This document shows, piece after piece, positions 61,909 to 64,000 of a stretch of DNA of 64,000 nt (the stretch's first letter is position 1; the number at the start of each line of letters is the position of its first letter). A program made the position numbers and the translations under genes. This DNA comes from Phycicoccus sonneratiae (GTDB taxonomy: Bacteria; Actinomycetota; Actinomycetes; Actinomycetales; Dermatophilaceae): assembly GCF_016887965.1 (NCBI RefSeq), contig NZ_JAFDVD010000024.1, positions 1 to 64,000 on the forward strand. Reading direction: 5' to 3'. The notes beneath the pieces are model-generated. The model had not been told where the DNA came from and searched no databases. It saw nothing but the letters and a program-made list of their open reading frames with translations.

Positions 61909-62091
61909 GTGAACCACAGCCCCGCCTTCCTCGACGCGCTCGCCGAGGAGCGTGCCGCCATCGCCCTCCGGCTGGGCCTCGCCCCGACACCCGAGGACGC
62001 CGCCGAGGCCCGGGGGCGGTTGCGCGACCTCGATGAGCTCGAGGCGCGGGCCCGTCCCGACGTCGTCGGGCCCGAGGGCTGTCTGGGCTGA
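61909..62091 (+). CDS. small protein at the end of the STAS operon
   Basis: A 60-residue helical protein (NHSPAFLDALAEERAAIALRLGLAPTPEDAAEARGRLRDLDELEARARP) from GTG 61909 with a good ribosome site (GAGGAGA, 61898-61904). It follows the previous gene by 18 bases. Function unknown. Confidence 0.6.
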   Translation: MNHSPAFLDALAEERAAIALRLGLAPTPEDAAEARGRLRDLDELEARARPDVVGPEGCLG

Positions 62092-62206
62092 GCTCCCCGG
62101 CGCCGGCGCTCGCCCGTCGACCCCGAGCGCCCCCCGTCCGCCCCGGGGTCGATCTGGGGGTGACCCCTGATGCGCCCCGGCCCGGCCCCGCGGCACGGTG
62201 AGGCCC

Positions 62207-63358
62207 ATGACGACGGTGTGGGGTCCGGGGGTGCGGCTGGCGGCCGGTGCGGCGCTCGCCGCCGCGGTCGTCGCGATGGCCCTGCCGCGGGTCACCGGTA
62301 CCTCGTGGGAGCCGATCCTCGCCGCCCTCACCCGCCCGAGCCCGGCGCAGCTCGGGCTGCTCGCGGCGCTCTGGCTGGTCGGGCTGTGGGTGCACACCCC
62401 GTCGCTCACCGCGGCCCTGCCCGGCCTCTCGCACCGCCGGGCCCTGCTCCTCAACCTCTCCGGTTCGTTCGTCTCCAACCTGCTCCCCCTCGGCGGTGCC
62501 GCCGGCACGGTCGTCAACTGGCGGATGGCCCGCGGCTGGGGCTTCGGGTCGGCCGCGTTCGGCCGCTGGGCCCTCGTGACCAACCTCGCGGACACGGTCG
62601 TCAAGCTCCTCCTGCCCGGCGTCGTCCTCTGCTGGGTCGCGGTGTCCGGTCGTGACCTCGCCGGGCCGCTGACCGCCCCCGGGACGGTCGGGGTCGCGCT
62701 GCTCCTCGCCCTCGTCACCGGCGTCGTCGTGCTCGGGCGGGACGACCGCGCCGTCCGCCGGCTCGGCCGGCTGCTCGACCGGCTCGCCGCCCGCCTCCGG
62801 CCGCTCCCGGTGGCGCCGGAGGGCTGGGGCGAGCGCGCAGCACGGTTCCGGCGCGACAGCGCCCACCTCGTGCGCACCGGCTGGGCCCGGATGCTCGGGG
62901 GCAAGGTCGGCTACGCGCTGTTCCAGGCACTGCTGCTCTGGGCCTGCCTCGAGGTGGTCGGCGCCCCGGCCGCGCCGGTCGTCGTCGCGTCGGCGTTCGT
63001 CGTCGAGCGCCTGCTCTCGATGCTCGTCATCACCCCGGGGGCCACCGGCATCGTCGAGGTCGGGATGGCCGGCGCCCTCACGGCGCTGGGGGTGCCGGCC
63101 GCTCCGGCCGCCGCCGGGGTCCTGCTCTACCGCGCGTTCGTCGTCGGCATGGAGGTCCCGGTCGGCGGGCTGGCGCTCCTCGGGTGGTGGGCCGGTCGGC
63201 GGCGCGGGGCCCGGGCGGTCCGGCCCGTGGTCCGCTCGCACCCCGCCGACCGCACGGCCGGTCGGACGGCGCATGATGCCAGGAGCGACCCGACCGAAGG
63301 AGCACCCTCGTGGAGTACACCCGTCTCGGCAGCACCGGGCTCACCGTCAGCCGGATAG
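62207..63358 (+). CDS. lysylphosphatidylglycerol synthase TM-region (UPF0104) family protein
   Basis: A protein of about 383 residues with eight to ten membrane segments and the UPF0104/AglD-like signatures: LLLNLSGSFVSNLLPLGGAAGTVVNWRMARGWG near residue 85 (FxSNxLPxGG-G-x-x motif) and ITPGATGIVEVGMAGALTALG in the second half. These flippase-like domains move lipids, lipid-linked sugars or aminoacyl lipids. ATG 62207 is chosen; GTG 62198 is also in frame. No synthetase domain is attached. The last 49 bases overlap the start of the following aldo/keto reductase. Confidence 0.9.
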   Translation: MTTVWGPGVRLAAGAALAAAVVAMALPRVTGTSWEPILAALTRPSPAQLGLLAALWLVGLWVHTPSLTAALPGLSHRRALLLNLSGSFVSNLLPLGGAAGTVVNWRMARGWGFGSAAFGRWALVTNLADTVVKLLLPGVVLCWVAVSGRDLAGPLTAPGTVGVALLLALVTGVVVLGRDDRAVRRLGRLLDRLAARLRPLPVAPEGWGERAARFRRDSAHLVRTGWARMLGGKVGYALFQALLLWACLEVVGAPAAPVVVASAFVVERLLSMLVITPGATGIVEVGMAGALTALGVPAAPAAAGVLLYRAFVVGMEVPVGGLALLGWWAGRRRGARAVRPVVRSHPADRTAGRTAHDARSDPTEGAPSWSTPVSAAPGSPSAG

Positions 63359-64000
63359 CCCTCGGCTGCATGAGCTACGCCGACGGCTCGCGCGGCAACC
63401 ATCCGTGGGCCCTCGACGAGGAGACGTCGGGCGCGTTCTTCCGGCAGGCCGTCGAGCTGGGAGTCACGTTCTGGGACACCGCGAACGTCTACAGCGCCGG
63501 CACGTCCGAGGAGTTCGTCGGCCGGGCGCTGCGCCGGTACAGCCGGCGCGAGGACATCGTGCTGGCGACCAAGGTCCACGGCCGGATGCACGACGGTCCC
63601 GGCGGGAGCGGCCTGTCCCGCAAGGCGATCCTCGAGCAGGTCGACGCCTCGCTCTCCCGGCTCGGCACCGACTACGTCGACCTCTACCAGATCCACCGCT
63701 TCGACCCCGAGGTCCCCGTCGAGGAGACGATGGAGGCCCTCCACGACGTCGTGCGCGCGGGCAAGGCCCGGTACATCGGCGCCTCCTCGATGTGGGCGTG
63801 GCAGCTCGCGACGATGCAGCACGCGGCCGACCTCGGGGGCTGGACCCGGTTCGTCTCGATGCAGGACCAGTACAGCCTCCTCATGCGCGAGGAGGAGCAG
63901 GAGATGTTCCCCCTGCTGGCCCACCAGGGGCTGGGGTCGCTCCCGTGGAGCCCGCTGGCCCGGGGACGGCTGGCCCGGCCGTGGGGCGAGCAGACCGAGC
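63310..64000 (+). CDS. aldo/keto reductase, cut by the window end
   Basis: GTG 63310 is preceded by AAGGAG (63297-63302, seven bases away). The visible 230 residues read EYTRLGSTGLTVSRIALGCMSYADG, then DTANVYSAGTSEEFVG (Asp, Tyr), VLATKVHG (Lys) and DLYQIHRFDPEVPVEETM (His), followed by RYIGASSMWAWQ and SMQDQYSLLMREEE. It is an AKR of the YajO type (potassium-channel-beta-like group). It continues beyond the window. The antisense frame here is a shadow. Confidence 0.92.
   Translation, partial: MEYTRLGSTGLTVSRIALGCMSYADGSRGNHPWALDEETSGAFFRQAVELGVTFWDTANVYSAGTSEEFVGRALRRYSRREDIVLATKVHGRMHDGPGGSGLSRKAILEQVDASLSRLGTDYVDLYQIHRFDPEVPVEETMEALHDVVRAGKARYIGASSMWAWQLATMQHAADLGGWTRFVSMQDQYSLLMREEEQEMFPLLAHQGLGSLPWSPLARGRLARPWGEQTE

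Overview
The window comes from a high-GC actinobacterium. Codon third positions are overwhelmingly G or C. An Lsr2 nucleoid protein, a DUF4193 protein, a GuaB1-type IMP dehydrogenase relative, a SigE-family sigma factor and many GTG or leaderless starts all fit. Gene content is reminiscent of Intrasporangiaceae (Knoellia, Phycicoccus and Janibacter relatives), but that is an inference from content and was not tested. There is no rRNA, no replication origin and no CRISPR array.

Layout. 0.1-14.2 kb: an AbiEi/DUF559-like protein, a low-affinity phosphate transporter with its DUF47 partner, a BrkB-like membrane protein, a Ser/Thr kinase, a PadR regulator followed by a drug-export ABC pair, an EEP-family nuclease or phosphatase, and a SigE-family sigma factor overlapping its probable membrane anti-sigma partner. 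14.46-19.3 kb: tRNA-Lys followed by a lower-GC accessory segment (Lsr2, small orphan genes, two membrane-anchored unknowns, a frameshifted NUDIX gene, a tRNA-like 3' fragment). 19.3-24.0 kb: a large secreted protein with three tandem repeats and a seven-unit RCC1 region, then a stand-alone MraY paralogue. 24-34.3 kb: oxidoreductases, an M1 metallopeptidase, an OhrR-type MarR regulator with a palindromic operator, and two separate manganese-handling genes (TMEM165/GDT1 family and TerC family), each preceded by a yybP-ykoY-type manganese riboswitch. 34.6-45.2 kb: a LitR/CarH-type B12 photoreceptor repressor diverges from a tightly overlapped seven-gene operon (FAD oxidoreductase, DUF1365, cyclopropane-fatty-acid-synthase-like enzyme, SRPBCC, SDR, CPBP protease, photolyase). 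On its other side lie a second CFA-synthase-like enzyme and a DUF1295 membrane protein. Together they look like a light-inducible membrane-lipid and DNA-repair module.

45.2-54.5 kb: DUF1508, DUF445, GuaB1, a cysteine-desulfurase-like protein, a PHP-domain protein, an aldo/keto reductase, a small HTH gene with a Clp-N-domain gene under a double palindromic operator, and a membrane protein with a YtrA-like GntR regulator. 54.5-57.0 kb: tRNA-Glu, tRNA-Asp and tRNA-Phe, then a TIR-domain protein and the decayed catalytic end of a tyrosine integrase, i.e. the remains of a tRNA-associated island. 57-64 kb: a ROK kinase, a two-component system with a GerMN-like lipoprotein, a small STAS protein with an unrecognised partner, a lysylphosphatidylglycerol-synthase-like flippase domain protein, and an aldo/keto reductase cut by the window end.

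The most notable signals are: (1) the two manganese riboswitches, each with visible mutually exclusive helices around the Shine-Dalgarno; (2) the LitR-centred divergent promoter with 11-bp direct repeats; (3) a family of short hairpin repeats with the core GACACATTCGTC, present as a 52-bp-period triplet and a 42-bp-period pair at two distant loci; and (4) several palindromic operators overlapping recognisable promoters.
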